A stretch of DNA of 64,000 nt from Pirellulales bacterium (GCA_022841705.1 JALHQZ010000008.1:1-64000), one strand, 5' to 3'; positions 50,825 to 60,391 are shown, numbered from the stretch's first letter. Notes: generated from the sequence alone by a model not told the origin. Numbers and translations: made by a program.

Positions 50825-52012
50825 ATGTCGACCGTTCCGATTCCGCACCAAAACGACCACGGCGGCGACGGCGGCGAGGAGTACACTTACGAGCCGCAGG
50901 GACGCTTTTCTGCGTACGACTACGATAACACTCGTGGTCCGTCCATCACCGACACCGGCCGTCGCATGACCGGTGTGCCGATTGCGCCGTTTTCTCCGCC
51001 GCTTGGCGGCGGCGGCAGCGGCAGCGATGCCGCCAGCAAGAACAATGTGCGCGTGATTGGCGTGCCGATGACATTTCAGTGGTCTGGACCGCAGAAGGAG
51101 AAGCTGGCGGCAGGCGAAAAGCCGGCGGCGCCCAACGTCACGCAGCACACGCCGCTGCCAAAGGCGCTGATTTCAAATGGCTTGTCGCCCGACGAAAACA
51201 TCAACTTGGCCGAGGTGCGCGTGCTCAAGGCGACCAACGCGTCGAAGCAAAAGGTCGGTGTGCAGTTTCTCAACGTCAACGGCGAAGACCTCAACCACTT
51301 TGTGACGGCCGACGGCACAAAGGTGGCGCTGGTGCTGCACCCGGGCGAGTCGGTCGACTACTCGCACCACGACGGCGGCAAGGGCAAGCTGCTGGCGTCG
51401 AACCCGCTCGACCCGGTCGACCAGATCAACGTCAACATGGCGCCTTCGGAGATGATGAAGGCGGCGCGTGCGCACCCCGACAAGCCGGGCATGGTCGTGA
51501 CCGAGCTCGACCTGTCGGGCTACCTCGACAGCCGCGACGAAACCGAGCAGCTGAAGAAGCTCTCGCCGCTCGGTCTGCTGGTGCTCGCCAACGCCAAGGG
51601 CGAGATCAAGTCGAGCCGCGTCGTCGACCCGGCCATCCGCGCCAAGCTGCCGATGCCGAGCCCCGATGAGGAGACGCCGATTCTGCCCGGCATGGAGCTG
51701 GCGCCGACGCCGTTCAAGCACGGCTCCTACGACGCGCTGATCGACAAACAGCACCTCGAGGAGCTGGTGCGCAACTACACCAACGGCAACGCGGCGAAAG
51801 CACAGCCGACGTCGGCCAAGGACCACCTCATTCGCGTCGTGCCGCTCGACGGCCGCGGACCGGGCGCTCACATTGGCGACCTGAGCGGCGCAATCGGTCT
51901 CTCGCAGCGCGAAATCGATCTGGCGCACGCGACCCGCCAGGGCGTGCACCTCGACGTCGCCTACACCATTCAGCACAACGGCAAAAAGTACGACGTCACC
52001 AATGGCAAATGA
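50825..52012 (+). CDS. Probable virion structural protein, 395 aa
   Basis: Soluble, Ala/Gly/Asp-rich with strong G/C third-position bias. The first 95 residues are disordered (HQNDHGGDGGEEYTYEPQGR, then a GGGGSGS linker). From about 100 the chain is beta-rich with short repeated strands (NLAEVRVLKATNASKQKVGV, VALVLHPGESVDYSHHDGGK, PGMVVTELDLSGYLDSRDE) and resembles jelly-roll or Ig-like virion proteins. There are no cysteines in the folded part. It lies between the 594-aa gene and the convergent reductase gene. Confidence 0.75.
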   Translation: MSTVPIPHQNDHGGDGGEEYTYEPQGRFSAYDYDNTRGPSITDTGRRMTGVPIAPFSPPLGGGGSGSDAASKNNVRVIGVPMTFQWSGPQKEKLAAGEKPAAPNVTQHTPLPKALISNGLSPDENINLAEVRVLKATNASKQKVGVQFLNVNGEDLNHFVTADGTKVALVLHPGESVDYSHHDGGKGKLLASNPLDPVDQINVNMAPSEMMKAARAHPDKPGMVVTELDLSGYLDSRDETEQLKKLSPLGLLVLANAKGEIKSSRVVDPAIRAKLPMPSPDEETPILPGMELAPTPFKHGSYDALIDKQHLEELVRNYTNGNAAKAQPTSAKDHLIRVVPLDGRGPGAHIGDLSGAIGLSQREIDLAHATRQGVHLDVAYTIQHNGKKYDVTNGK

Positions 52013-52042
52013 AAAGTTTTCATGTCTCAACTTTTTAAGAGA

Positions 52043-53416
52043 TCACTCGACGCACACGGCACAGGAACCGAGTTCCTTTGGCTGCGCGACGTTGCACGTG
52101 TCGCGATAGATCGTAATTCCTTTGCACTGCGATCGCAGCGCCTCTTCAAAGACGGCGCGCACCAGCTCGACTGTGGCGCTCGCCGGCAGATTGACCGTCT
52201 TGCTGACGGCATTGTGCATTCCCGATTGCCACGCCTCCTGCATTGCAATATGGGTCTTATAGTCGTATGAGAGCGCCTCGGCAAACGCCGGCTCGATCGC
52301 ATAGCCGACGTTTTCTGTAAGGCCTGTGATACCGCCAGTCGGCGCGATGCACGTGACTGAGATGTTCCGATAGCGTCCGCCGGCCACAGCGGCGCCGTAC
52401 TTTTCAGCCAGACGCCGACTCTCGTCCTCGGCAATCTCCGTGATTGTCGCCGACAGGCGCTCGGCAAGACGCAGCGCCTCTTCGCTGGCGTACGAGATGT
52501 TGATGCGCTTGAGGTAGTCGGCCCAGCCCATCACACCGAGACCGATGCGGCGCATGCGTTTCGACGTTTCGCGCATGTGCGCGTCGACAAACGAAAGGCG
52601 ATCGACGACAGTGTCGAGAAAACGGACGCCGACGCGCACTGCGTGCTCGAGCAGCACGTGGTCGAGCTCGCCGTTGTTTGGCTTGCACATGAGCGCTTCA
52701 GCGTTGAGATTTATCGATCCGAGATTGCACGTCTCGTTGGCATGCATGAACTGTTCGCCGCACGGCACACAGGTGACGATCGGCTCGATACCCGGGTCGA
52801 TGTCGCGCGCATCGTTTGGTCCGTAGCGCGCGCCGCGACTCAGCACGACTAGTCCTGGATCGCCCGACTGCCACGCCGCCTTTGAAATCCACTCGGCGAG
52901 CCGCCCGCGAAAGGCTGCCGGCTCGACGGCGACTGAAATATTGAAATTGGTAATAGTATTGTCTTTTGCCATTTTGCAAAAGATGAAATCCTTGATTTTG
53001 GGATGCGACGCGTTGAGCACCGCCATGTTGCCGCGACTCGGTCGATGACCCAGGTTAATAGAATGATTGATATCGGATAGTTGGCGAAGCGCCGCGACTG
53101 GATCGGCCAGGCCGCTCAGGTTGACGCCCACGCCCGTCTTCGCCTTCCAAAGGCGCGACGCCATTTCCTTCTTATCTGCCAGATTGTCGTCGCTGAGCAT
53201 GCCAATCACACAGCAATTCGGTGCAATCGTCTCATCGGCGCCGGCCAGCAGCGTGTTGCCGGCCGGAATGAATGTTTTTGCCGCGAGCTCGGCGTAAAAC
53301 TCGCCCTCGTCTTTAGGTGTACGTGCAATTGCCGCGCAGACACGCGCAACAAGCGCGCTATACGTCGTCGCTTTGTAGCGCTTGGCGTAGTGGTCGGGAA
53401 GTTTGTCACAAGTCAT
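52043..53416 (-). CDS. nrdJ: Class II (adenosylcobalamin-type) ribonucleotide reductase, 457 aa
   Basis: Reduces ribonucleotides to deoxyribonucleotides. It groups with B12-dependent NrdJ: GVGVNLSGL (95-103), RIGLGVMGWADYL, TCIAPTGGITG with YAIEPAF, NAVSKTVNLP and the hallmark CKGITIYRDTC near the end. The thiyl cysteine is C219 in PCGEQ. The redox pair is C68 or C69 (PNCCVIG) and C230 (ETCNLGSINL). The C-terminal shuttle pair is C452/C455 (SCAVCVE). The usual N-x-C-x-E begins with Val (V217) instead of Asn. It is compact (NrdJ is commonly 600 aa or more), with no ATP cone. Class I tyrosines are absent and no small subunit is seen nearby. Confidence 0.93.
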   Translation of the reverse strand: MTCDKLPDHYAKRYKATTYSALVARVCAAIARTPKDEGEFYAELAAKTFIPAGNTLLAGADETIAPNCCVIGMLSDDNLADKKEMASRLWKAKTGVGVNLSGLADPVAALRQLSDINHSINLGHRPSRGNMAVLNASHPKIKDFIFCKMAKDNTITNFNISVAVEPAAFRGRLAEWISKAAWQSGDPGLVVLSRGARYGPNDARDIDPGIEPIVTCVPCGEQFMHANETCNLGSINLNAEALMCKPNNGELDHVLLEHAVRVGVRFLDTVVDRLSFVDAHMRETSKRMRRIGLGVMGWADYLKRINISYASEEALRLAERLSATITEIAEDESRRLAEKYGAAVAGGRYRNISVTCIAPTGGITGLTENVGYAIEPAFAEALSYDYKTHIAMQEAWQSGMHNAVSKTVNLPASATVELVRAVFEEALRSQCKGITIYRDTCNVAQPKELGSCAVCVE

Positions 53417-53446
53417 CTTTTATATTTTTTTTTAAAAATTGAGTGC

Positions 53447-53683
53447 ATGAGCGCGCCGCGCATTATCATCTTTACCACTTTCGCACCGCCTACTTCGCTG
53501 CAGCAGCACAAGCGTGTGCTGACTGCAGCACAGCGGCACGCAGAGGTGGTGAAGTTTTCGCGCAGCTTCATGGCGTACTGCGGCAGCGACGATCGCAACA
53601 AGATTCTCATTTTCGCACACCCCGTTGGATCAGTGGCACCTGTGGCAAAGAAGACGCTAAAACAAAGACTCTACCAACGATGA
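53447..53683 (+). CDS. Small protein of unknown function, 78 aa
   Basis: Starts MSAPRIIIFTTFAPPTSLQQ and contains a second strand-like part (DDRNKILIFAHPVGSVAPVA); basic overall. The two similar strands (RIIIFTTFA and KILIFAHPV) suggest a small alpha/beta fold. Its stop overlaps the next ATG as ATGA. It is divergent from the reductase gene with a 30-bp T/A-rich gap. No family was recognised. Confidence 0.6.
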   Translation: MSAPRIIIFTTFAPPTSLQQHKRVLTAAQRHAEVVKFSRSFMAYCGSDDRNKILIFAHPVGSVAPVAKKTLKQRLYQR

Positions 53684-54348
53684 ATGAAAAAGAAGAGAAA
53701 GTGCGCATTTTGCTTCTGACCATTACGACTCGCATTATGCGCGCCATTGATCTGATGATGGCTCAGAGCGAGCAGGCGCCGCTCGTTCTGCAAGTCACCA
53801 TCGATTCGCTGGCCAATCTGAGCATAGAGCTGGAAGAGGTGCGAGGCGACCCTTCAGACTACTTTTCGCAGTACTTGAAAGAACTCTTCAGCGCCCTCGC
53901 ACTCGTCAAGTCGCTCGCTGGCGCCGGCGTCAAAGTCGAACTGCTGATGAATCGCACCGTCGATCCGAAAACGTTTGCCGTTAACATGCAGGAGTTTGCG
54001 AACGCGGGCGCATCGTACGAAGATCAGCGCAGTGACGTGCTGATAGAGCTGTTCGTGCGGCGCGCGCCTCTGGTGGACTTTACGTGGGGGTTGGAAAAGC
54101 GAACCGCAAGCGTCTTGGCGCGCGCCCTGCTCATCTATGCGAGCCAGGTCGGCACCGCTCGCTTTTTCGAAAAGTACGCGTCTGGTATCGAGACGCCCGA
54201 GCAAAAAGTGCGCGAGGCAGAGTTTTTGGTCAAAACTCTCGACGATGCGGCAGTCGATTCAACGCGGCTCGTGCTTGCCACCGTACTCAAAATCACAAAG
54301 CAGCAGACTCCGCTTTTTTACAAACAGGCGAACAAAAAAGATGAGTGA
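53680..54348 (+). CDS. Helical protein of unknown function, 222 aa
   Basis: A soluble all-helical protein (KVRILLLTITTRIMRAIDLM, LKELFSALALVKSLAGAGVK, VLARALLIYASQVGTARFFE) whose size resembles the dispersed family at 37393, 38310 and 60392. I could not find a convincing shared motif, so it is kept separate. It overlaps the previous gene by ATGA and the next by 8 bp (ATGAGTGA). Three genes are therefore tightly chained (53447-58501). Confidence 0.65.
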   Translation: MNEKEEKVRILLLTITTRIMRAIDLMMAQSEQAPLVLQVTIDSLANLSIELEEVRGDPSDYFSQYLKELFSALALVKSLAGAGVKVELLMNRTVDPKTFAVNMQEFANAGASYEDQRSDVLIELFVRRAPLVDFTWGLEKRTASVLARALLIYASQVGTARFFEKYASGIETPEQKVREAEFLVKTLDDAAVDSTRLVLATVLKITKQQTPLFYKQANKKDE

Positions 54349-57300
54349 AAATCGCAAACGTAGATTTGAAGGTGACGCATTGACAGCTGCGCTGATTGCC
54401 ATAAACTCGGCGCCTCGCCGCGAAGCCGGTGAGGACGAGATGGACGAGCCCGACTTTGTCATTCGAAAGCGCATTTTCGACTCTGGTCACGCGGTGGTGG
54501 CTGCGCGCGACTGTTTCATCTTTCACTCGTACACCGCTGCCGAGTGCGAACGGTTTGGCGAGGCCTTTAAGCCGCTCGTGTCGTACATTTGCAACAATCG
54601 CAACATGACGCTTGTGCGATTCACCGCCAAGCGCGTGCACGGCACGCCAATGCCAACGTCGGCCGACATTGCCGTCATGGTGCTGTACGACCTGTCGGTG
54701 CGCACAGGGCGCGACGAACAGAAGCGCATTCGGCCGAGCCCTGGCGAGCTGCTGCGGCAGCTGGAGAGCGAGCCGCACGTGGTGTTGGTGCGAGCGTCGT
54801 TTGTGCCGCACATGTCGGCCGTCTATCTGATTCAGCGCTCGCTGGCGCCGTGGATCATTGGCGGCCTGGCGGCGCGATTCGCCGGACCGCTGCAAATGCC
54901 CGAAGTGCTCGAGCCAATGTTTCTGCTCGCCGAATGCGCGCGCGGTGAGTACCTCCTACATCTGCACAACACGCGCGTTTCTGGCGTCAGAGTGGCGTTT
55001 GTCGAGGCGGCGCTCGATATGCAACTGATCGAGCGGCTCGCCGCGCTGCGCTGGCTCTTCTTCGACAAGCGCCTGGCCGAGAATCTGCTCTCTGAACTCA
55101 AGAAGCCCGACGAATACCTGGCAGCGGACCTGAAACGCATCGAAGCCTACGCCAGTGTGGTGCGCGATAGCATGCCGGCGCGCACTCAACAGGCACCCGG
55201 CGGCGGCGACGACGGCGACGACAATTGTGGCATTGGTGGTGCTGGTGGAGCAGCCGAGTACGCTGTCCTGAGCGATCCCGACGACGAGATCAAGTGTGCC
55301 GCGCTGGTGAACACTACAGGTCACTGGCGCGGCTCGCAGCGCCACGAGTACTGGCACCGCCTGTCGGCGCCAGGCGCCAACGATTTACTGCGCATTTCGT
55401 GGGGCTACATTGTGTCGCTGGCGTACCACATCTTTCATCGCTTCTCTCACTATCGGCAAGACAGAGTCTTCTTCCAGACATGGCTGCACGTGGCGCACCA
55501 GCTGATGCGCTGCGAAATCGATCGCAACCACGTCGAAGTGATGGCGTCGAGTCGTGCGTGGGACTGGCTGCGACCGGAGCAAGTAGCCGATGCGCCGGAC
55601 ATCGCACAGCCGCGTCTTTTGCATATTGCAAAAGATGCGGACGAGGTGGTGCGAAATGTGCCGCAGGCATTCGCAGGCATCGATGGCGCCGCCGAGCACC
55701 TCGCGCTCTGCGTGTACAAAACTCTCTACGGCTACAGCCGCGCGCAGATCGATCTGCGCGAGTCGTTTGAGCGCTTTGACATTGCGATGCTGGTCGCCAA
55801 CGACCAGCAGTCCAACACGCACTATCTCGTGCGCCACCACAGCGCCGTGCCGGTGGTTTCGGCCGCGATTAGCGATCGCGCGTGGTTCGACGGCTATCTG
55901 CGCAAGACCGGCCAGCTGATGGTGGCGCAGCGCATCGACGCGGCGCGGGCGGCTGCGGGGGCGGGTGTCGAAGAGCTGGTTCTGCGCCTGCCGCTGAATT
56001 GCCGGCGCGGCGAGATTGGCACGCGGCCAGTCGATCCGCCGCGCCAGTGGCGGCACGACACTGAGCTGAGCGAGCGGTTCCACCAGAGAATCGCCAACGC
56101 TCTGACGCCACAGGCGGTGCAGAGTTCGATTATGGCGCTGCTGCCTCATGCGCGCGACGGCGTCGACTTTTTCGTGTGCTACAGTCCGCTGTCGTTTACG
56201 CCGGCGCTACCGAGCGAAACGCGCGGGCGAACCGCCAACGCCGCCTTTGTCGCGAAGCAAAGCTGGTCTGCCGTCAAGCACCGCGGCGGCGAGCCGCTGC
56301 CAACGACCCACGCGCGAGGGCGGCCGCCAAAGCGTCGGTCGGTCGACACCGAGCCTCTGCGCTCGGCGCTCGACGACCGGCAATCGGCGCCGAGCGCCGA
56401 TGGTTTGACGCGGCCGATCGCCGACGCGTCGATTGTCGTGTGGCTAAGCGACCGCGGCATGGCGCGCGCGCTTGGCAGCGGCGTGGCGAGCACGGTGCTG
56501 TGGCGCCGCGTGTCTGGTACGGCCGAGCGCGTCGCGCACATGCCACTGGTCGGGCCGGCAGTTGCGCGCCTGCTCGCCGAAGAGACGGCGCCCGGGCCGC
56601 TCTGCCAGGCGCTCAATGCCATCAGCGGCATGTTTGGCCTGTCGCTGACCGAATGGGACTCGGAGACGTTTCGCGGCACCGTCGTGGCTGAGCGCGCAGC
56701 GCGCCTCGTCGCACCTGTGCTCGATATTTACGCGCGCGCGTGCGGCGGCGCGTTTACGGGCGGTGGTGCGTATTTTATGAGGACGTCCACGCTGGAGAGC
56801 TGGGAGATCGACCGCTCTTTCAAAACCGACATGCCGCGCGCCAGAACCGCCGCCAAGCAGCGCAACACGCTCAGCGGTGCAGTCGGATCGGCGCTGAGTG
56901 TGCTGCTCAATGCCGCGACGCTGCCGGTGACGTGCGACGTCGACGCGTTCGAGTGGCTTTCCGACGTCGTGTTTGCGGCCGACGTCGACGACGACGACGA
57001 CGAAGAGGATAGCAGCAGCAGCAGAAAGATCGCGATTGCCAAGCACCTGGCCGATATGGCGCGCCTGATGCGCGAGCGCAGGTTGGACGAAAGGTGGCAG
57101 AAGCCGATGTTGGCGTGTGCGCGTGGCAAGAGCGAGCAGTGGCAAGTTCGCAAGCGTCTCAAGCCGAGCGATGTGCCGCAGAATGCAGAAGAGTGGCTCG
57201 ACGATGCGCTGCGTGCGTTCAGCGAGCGGCCGCCCGACGAGTGTCGCGCCGGCGCGCGCAAGCAAGACCAAGAGTTTTACCCGCGTTTGGCGCGCGTCTG

Positions 57301-58501
57301 CCGGTGCGGCGCGGCGACGATCGAAACCTGCACGCGCATGGCGCGCGCCATGGCGGTGCGCGACTACTACGATTGGATGTGCTGTTTGTGTGCCGAAGGT
57401 AGTGGCGTTGGCGAGGACGCCGAAGACGCTAGCGAACTGTCCAATTTGAGCCTGCGCTTTATGCACCGCCACTGCAGCAGCTGCCGCGCGCGCGTCTGCT
57501 GGCGCCACCACGACGCCGACGAGCTGATGATGCCTAACAACGTCCAGCTGTTTGAGCCGGTGCCGGCCTGCGCGGCCGATGGCAGCATCGACGCCGTCTC
57601 GGACTACCAGGCGGCGATGGTCGACGACAACTACATTTCGCCGTACACCATTATCGAAGGCGTGATCGAGTTTGTGCGCGCCGGCGGCTACGACCAGGAC
57701 GACGTTGTCGCAGCGGCGCGCTTTTTCGACTCGCTGCGCTTTCGCATATTCCGCTACTGCACGGCTCCGCCTGTGCCGACCCAAAATCAACCGCACTCGG
57801 AGCGCGACGCCGAGCACTTTTACAAGATGGCGGGGCGCTTTGGCGACATTGCTGCCAAACAGGTGCAGAAGAGCGGCGGAGCACCGCTCAGCGCCGCCGA
57901 TCGCGCGCGGGTCGAGGCCAGCTGGGAGATGACTGCCGAGAAAATCTACGGTGTGCCCGTCGGCAACACAACCGCCACACTCTCGCGCAGTCTGCTGCGC
58001 GATGGTCTGCTCGCTGACAACGACGACGACGACGATGAGCTGCAGCAGCCGACCGACGCTGCCGCGGTGTGGCTGGCGTCGATGGAAATGGCGCAGATAC
58101 AGCCGCTCGAAAACGTCGCGTTTCTCGCCGACGGCGTTTTTCTTACGCGCAAGCTCGCAGAGCCGCAGATGGCAGCGGTGAAGGAGAGCGCCTTGATCGA
58201 GACGTGGCGCTTCTTTGTGGCGCCAATTGCGCCCGACGCCCGCTCGCTGCACCGCTATCAGCGGCAACTCGCCGCTCTCGTCACCAATGGCGCAAACTAC
58301 TTCCCGCTGTGCGCCAGCGTGCTGGCCGAGAGCACGGCATTGGGCGCAGCTGGCGCCAGCAGTGTGATGAGCGAAGATCGACGCGACCTGGCGAGCAAGC
58401 TCAGCGACATCCTCTACAACAGCTGCGGCGCCGTTCCGCGCCCGCTCGCCACCGCACTGCCGCTGCTGGCAGAACTGTCGTTTATAAATGCGTACCAGTG
58501 A
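54341..58501 (+). CDS. Giant protein of unknown function with Cys/His module, 1386 aa
   Basis: The longest gene here. No signal peptide or membrane helices. Residues about 985-1065 form a metal-type cluster: VCRCGAATIETCTR, MCCLCAEG, then HRHCSSCRARVCWRHHDADE. Several acidic runs encoded by GAC repeats (about 885, 1225) act as linkers. Length is like that of a herpesvirus major capsid protein (about 1370 aa), but the Cys/His module and many Arg/His-rich stretches are atypical for a capsid. No polymerase, helicase or primase motif could be found. Identity is open. Confidence 0.8.
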   Translation: MSENRKRRFEGDALTAALIAINSAPRREAGEDEMDEPDFVIRKRIFDSGHAVVAARDCFIFHSYTAAECERFGEAFKPLVSYICNNRNMTLVRFTAKRVHGTPMPTSADIAVMVLYDLSVRTGRDEQKRIRPSPGELLRQLESEPHVVLVRASFVPHMSAVYLIQRSLAPWIIGGLAARFAGPLQMPEVLEPMFLLAECARGEYLLHLHNTRVSGVRVAFVEAALDMQLIERLAALRWLFFDKRLAENLLSELKKPDEYLAADLKRIEAYASVVRDSMPARTQQAPGGGDDGDDNCGIGGAGGAAEYAVLSDPDDEIKCAALVNTTGHWRGSQRHEYWHRLSAPGANDLLRISWGYIVSLAYHIFHRFSHYRQDRVFFQTWLHVAHQLMRCEIDRNHVEVMASSRAWDWLRPEQVADAPDIAQPRLLHIAKDADEVVRNVPQAFAGIDGAAEHLALCVYKTLYGYSRAQIDLRESFERFDIAMLVANDQQSNTHYLVRHHSAVPVVSAAISDRAWFDGYLRKTGQLMVAQRIDAARAAAGAGVEELVLRLPLNCRRGEIGTRPVDPPRQWRHDTELSERFHQRIANALTPQAVQSSIMALLPHARDGVDFFVCYSPLSFTPALPSETRGRTANAAFVAKQSWSAVKHRGGEPLPTTHARGRPPKRRSVDTEPLRSALDDRQSAPSADGLTRPIADASIVVWLSDRGMARALGSGVASTVLWRRVSGTAERVAHMPLVGPAVARLLAEETAPGPLCQALNAISGMFGLSLTEWDSETFRGTVVAERAARLVAPVLDIYARACGGAFTGGGAYFMRTSTLESWEIDRSFKTDMPRARTAAKQRNTLSGAVGSALSVLLNAATLPVTCDVDAFEWLSDVVFAADVDDDDDEEDSSSSRKIAIAKHLADMARLMRERRLDERWQKPMLACARGKSEQWQVRKRLKPSDVPQNAEEWLDDALRAFSERPPDECRAGARKQDQEFYPRLARVCRCGAATIETCTRMARAMAVRDYYDWMCCLCAEGSGVGEDAEDASELSNLSLRFMHRHCSSCRARVCWRHHDADELMMPNNVQLFEPVPACAADGSIDAVSDYQAAMVDDNYISPYTIIEGVIEFVRAGGYDQDDVVAAARFFDSLRFRIFRYCTAPPVPTQNQPHSERDAEHFYKMAGRFGDIAAKQVQKSGGAPLSAADRARVEASWEMTAEKIYGVPVGNTTATLSRSLLRDGLLADNDDDDDELQQPTDAAAVWLASMEMAQIQPLENVAFLADGVFLTRKLAEPQMAAVKESALIETWRFFVAPIAPDARSLHRYQRQLAALVTNGANYFPLCASVLAESTALGAAGASSVMSEDRRDLASKLSDILYNSCGAVPRPLATALPLLAELSFINAYQ

Positions 58502-58565
58502 GCACCGAATTTTTTTTCGTCATTTGATAGAGAGGCGCAAAGTGGAAGAAGAAAAAAGGGCAACT

Positions 58566-60365
58566 ATGTCTATTGCCGACGGTTTTATTACTGCGTACGG
58601 TGTCGTGAATCAGCAGGCAGATGACGACAGCGGCGACGTCTATGTCACCGATGTGCGCGGCGTTGCGCACCCGCGTCACAAGGAGTTTGGCGCCGAGCTG
58701 GAGCGCATGCTGCACGCGTTTCAGCCGATGGTCGTTCATGCGTCAGCAGCGCCCAACTTTACGGCAACTCCGCTCGTCGCCGCGCCCGATCTGCAGCGCG
58801 CGTTTGACATTGAGTCGCACTTTGCCGCCGCCGCCTCTGGCACGCAGCAGCAAGAGCAGCATCTGGTGCCGAGTGGCTACAGCCTGAAGATCGATGGTGC
58901 GCTGCCGATCGACAGTCGTGAGCGCGTCGAGTATCTGCTGCCGCGCTGGAACATCGGACTCGGCATCAGCGCCTACAACATCGAAGAGCTGCCCGATGTG
59001 CTCAAGGGCGCGAGCAACGACGACGCAATTGCGCTGCTGACGCAAAAGGCGCGCGAGTCAATGCCGCATCTGATCTCGCCGTCGCACAGCGTCGTGGTGG
59101 GCCGCACACAGTCGACGTTTGGCGGCGACAGCTATGTGCTGTTTGTGACGGCCAACGATGTGGCGGCGGCGCGGCGCCTCTATCACTACGTGGCGGCGCG
59201 CGCCGCCAGCAAGACGCCGCTGACGCTCGAAGAGCTCGCCAACTCAAACGAGTACGCGTCAGTGCTGCAACAGAGTCAGGTGGCGCGCAACGAAATCGCG
59301 CGCCAGTACGCTGCCGCGCACGACATTCGGCTGCAGCAGCCGATCAAAGCCTTCCACACGACGCTGACGCACGTCATCACGCCAGCGGTCGACTCGGCGC
59401 ACGGCGCGCACAAGTCGCTGCCCATCTACCGAACGCGCGCGTCGCGCTTCTACATTGTGCGCAACGACACCGCCGACGCGAGCCACGCGCTCGATGGCAT
59501 GGTCGCCGTCCACCACGGCATCATGGGCGGCGTCACGCTGCTCGTCAACCCGGCCGGCGGGCCGTGGCACCAGGCGCCGTTTCTGTCGGCACTGCCGAGC
59601 AGCTCCGTCCAGGCGCACAGCGAACACACGCGCGCCACCGCTCTACACGCCGAAGACTCGATCGAGTATCGGCGCACGCTGGCGGCGCGCGTCGTCTGGC
59701 ACTCGGACCTCGGCGACAAGCTCGCGCACACTGGCACGCTGCCGCGCTACTACTCGATGGCCGATCCGTACACCACACGCTGGCTTCACCAGCTCGGTCC
59801 CTACGGCACGGCGCCGCTGACGCAGAAGCACTACTCGTTCGTCATCGGCCAGCTGCCCAACATCTCCACTCTGCACGCCACACACGACGAGCTGGCGCGC
59901 CTCGCACGCTACAGTGGCACGCCGGCCAACTTGCCGGTCGCGCTCGACAACCCGATCGTCTCGCGCATCGTCGCGCTCTATGACCCCGTCATCAGCGTCT
60001 CAGACTACGCCAAGAAGAACGCCGTCACGCTCGACGCCATTTTTCGCAATGTCTTTGACATTGACGCGCCGCCCGGCAGCTTTGGCCTGCTCTACACGCA
60101 CTCGACTTTCGACACTGCGCCCGACAACCCGGCGCTCTACGCCGACGCCGCTCAGTACGGTCTGGTCCGCGAGACCGGCTGCCAGGCGCGCTCGGGCACC
60201 AACGCTGCGCGCACCTGGCTGCCCGTCACCGACGACGAGCTCGTCATCCTCATTGCACAGGCGACGGGCAGCTCTGAGCCGCCCAAGCACCGCCAGCGCA
60301 GCGCGATCAACCTCCACAAGGAAATCATTCGGCTGATCACAATCGCGCCGCCCAAGGCAAAGTGA
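58566..60365 (+). CDS. Probable abundant virion protein, 599 aa
   Basis: A soluble mixed alpha/beta protein with no membrane helix and only one cysteine noted near the C-terminus (TGCQARSG). Codon use is strongly G/C-ending, as in the 35397 and 50825 products, indicating high expression. Examples are SYVLFVTANDVAAARRLYHY, FYIVRNDTADASHALDGMVA and VHHGIMGGVTLLVNPAGGPW. The start follows GGCAACTATG. It directly follows the 1386-aa gene, so capsid or tegument neighbours are plausible. No family was recognised. Confidence 0.75.
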   Translation: MSIADGFITAYGVVNQQADDDSGDVYVTDVRGVAHPRHKEFGAELERMLHAFQPMVVHASAAPNFTATPLVAAPDLQRAFDIESHFAAAASGTQQQEQHLVPSGYSLKIDGALPIDSRERVEYLLPRWNIGLGISAYNIEELPDVLKGASNDDAIALLTQKARESMPHLISPSHSVVVGRTQSTFGGDSYVLFVTANDVAAARRLYHYVAARAASKTPLTLEELANSNEYASVLQQSQVARNEIARQYAAAHDIRLQQPIKAFHTTLTHVITPAVDSAHGAHKSLPIYRTRASRFYIVRNDTADASHALDGMVAVHHGIMGGVTLLVNPAGGPWHQAPFLSALPSSSVQAHSEHTRATALHAEDSIEYRRTLAARVVWHSDLGDKLAHTGTLPRYYSMADPYTTRWLHQLGPYGTAPLTQKHYSFVIGQLPNISTLHATHDELARLARYSGTPANLPVALDNPIVSRIVALYDPVISVSDYAKKNAVTLDAIFRNVFDIDAPPGSFGLLYTHSTFDTAPDNPALYADAAQYGLVRETGCQARSGTNAARTWLPVTDDELVILIAQATGSSEPPKHRQRSAINLHKEIIRLITIAPPKAK

Positions 60366-60391
60366 AAAAAAAGAAGTGTTTCTTTGAAACT

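Noticed and set aside
53447..53683. The 78-aa protein as terminase exon 2 (RIIIFTTF resembling a motif C strand)
   Set aside because: No Walker B or nuclease residues are present, and it has its own ATG and an ATGA junction with the next gene.
54341..58501. DNA polymerase or primase identity for the 1386-aa protein
   Set aside because: No DTDS-type, SLYPS-type or primase DxD motif is visible, and the Cys/His cluster is not of the UL52 form I know.
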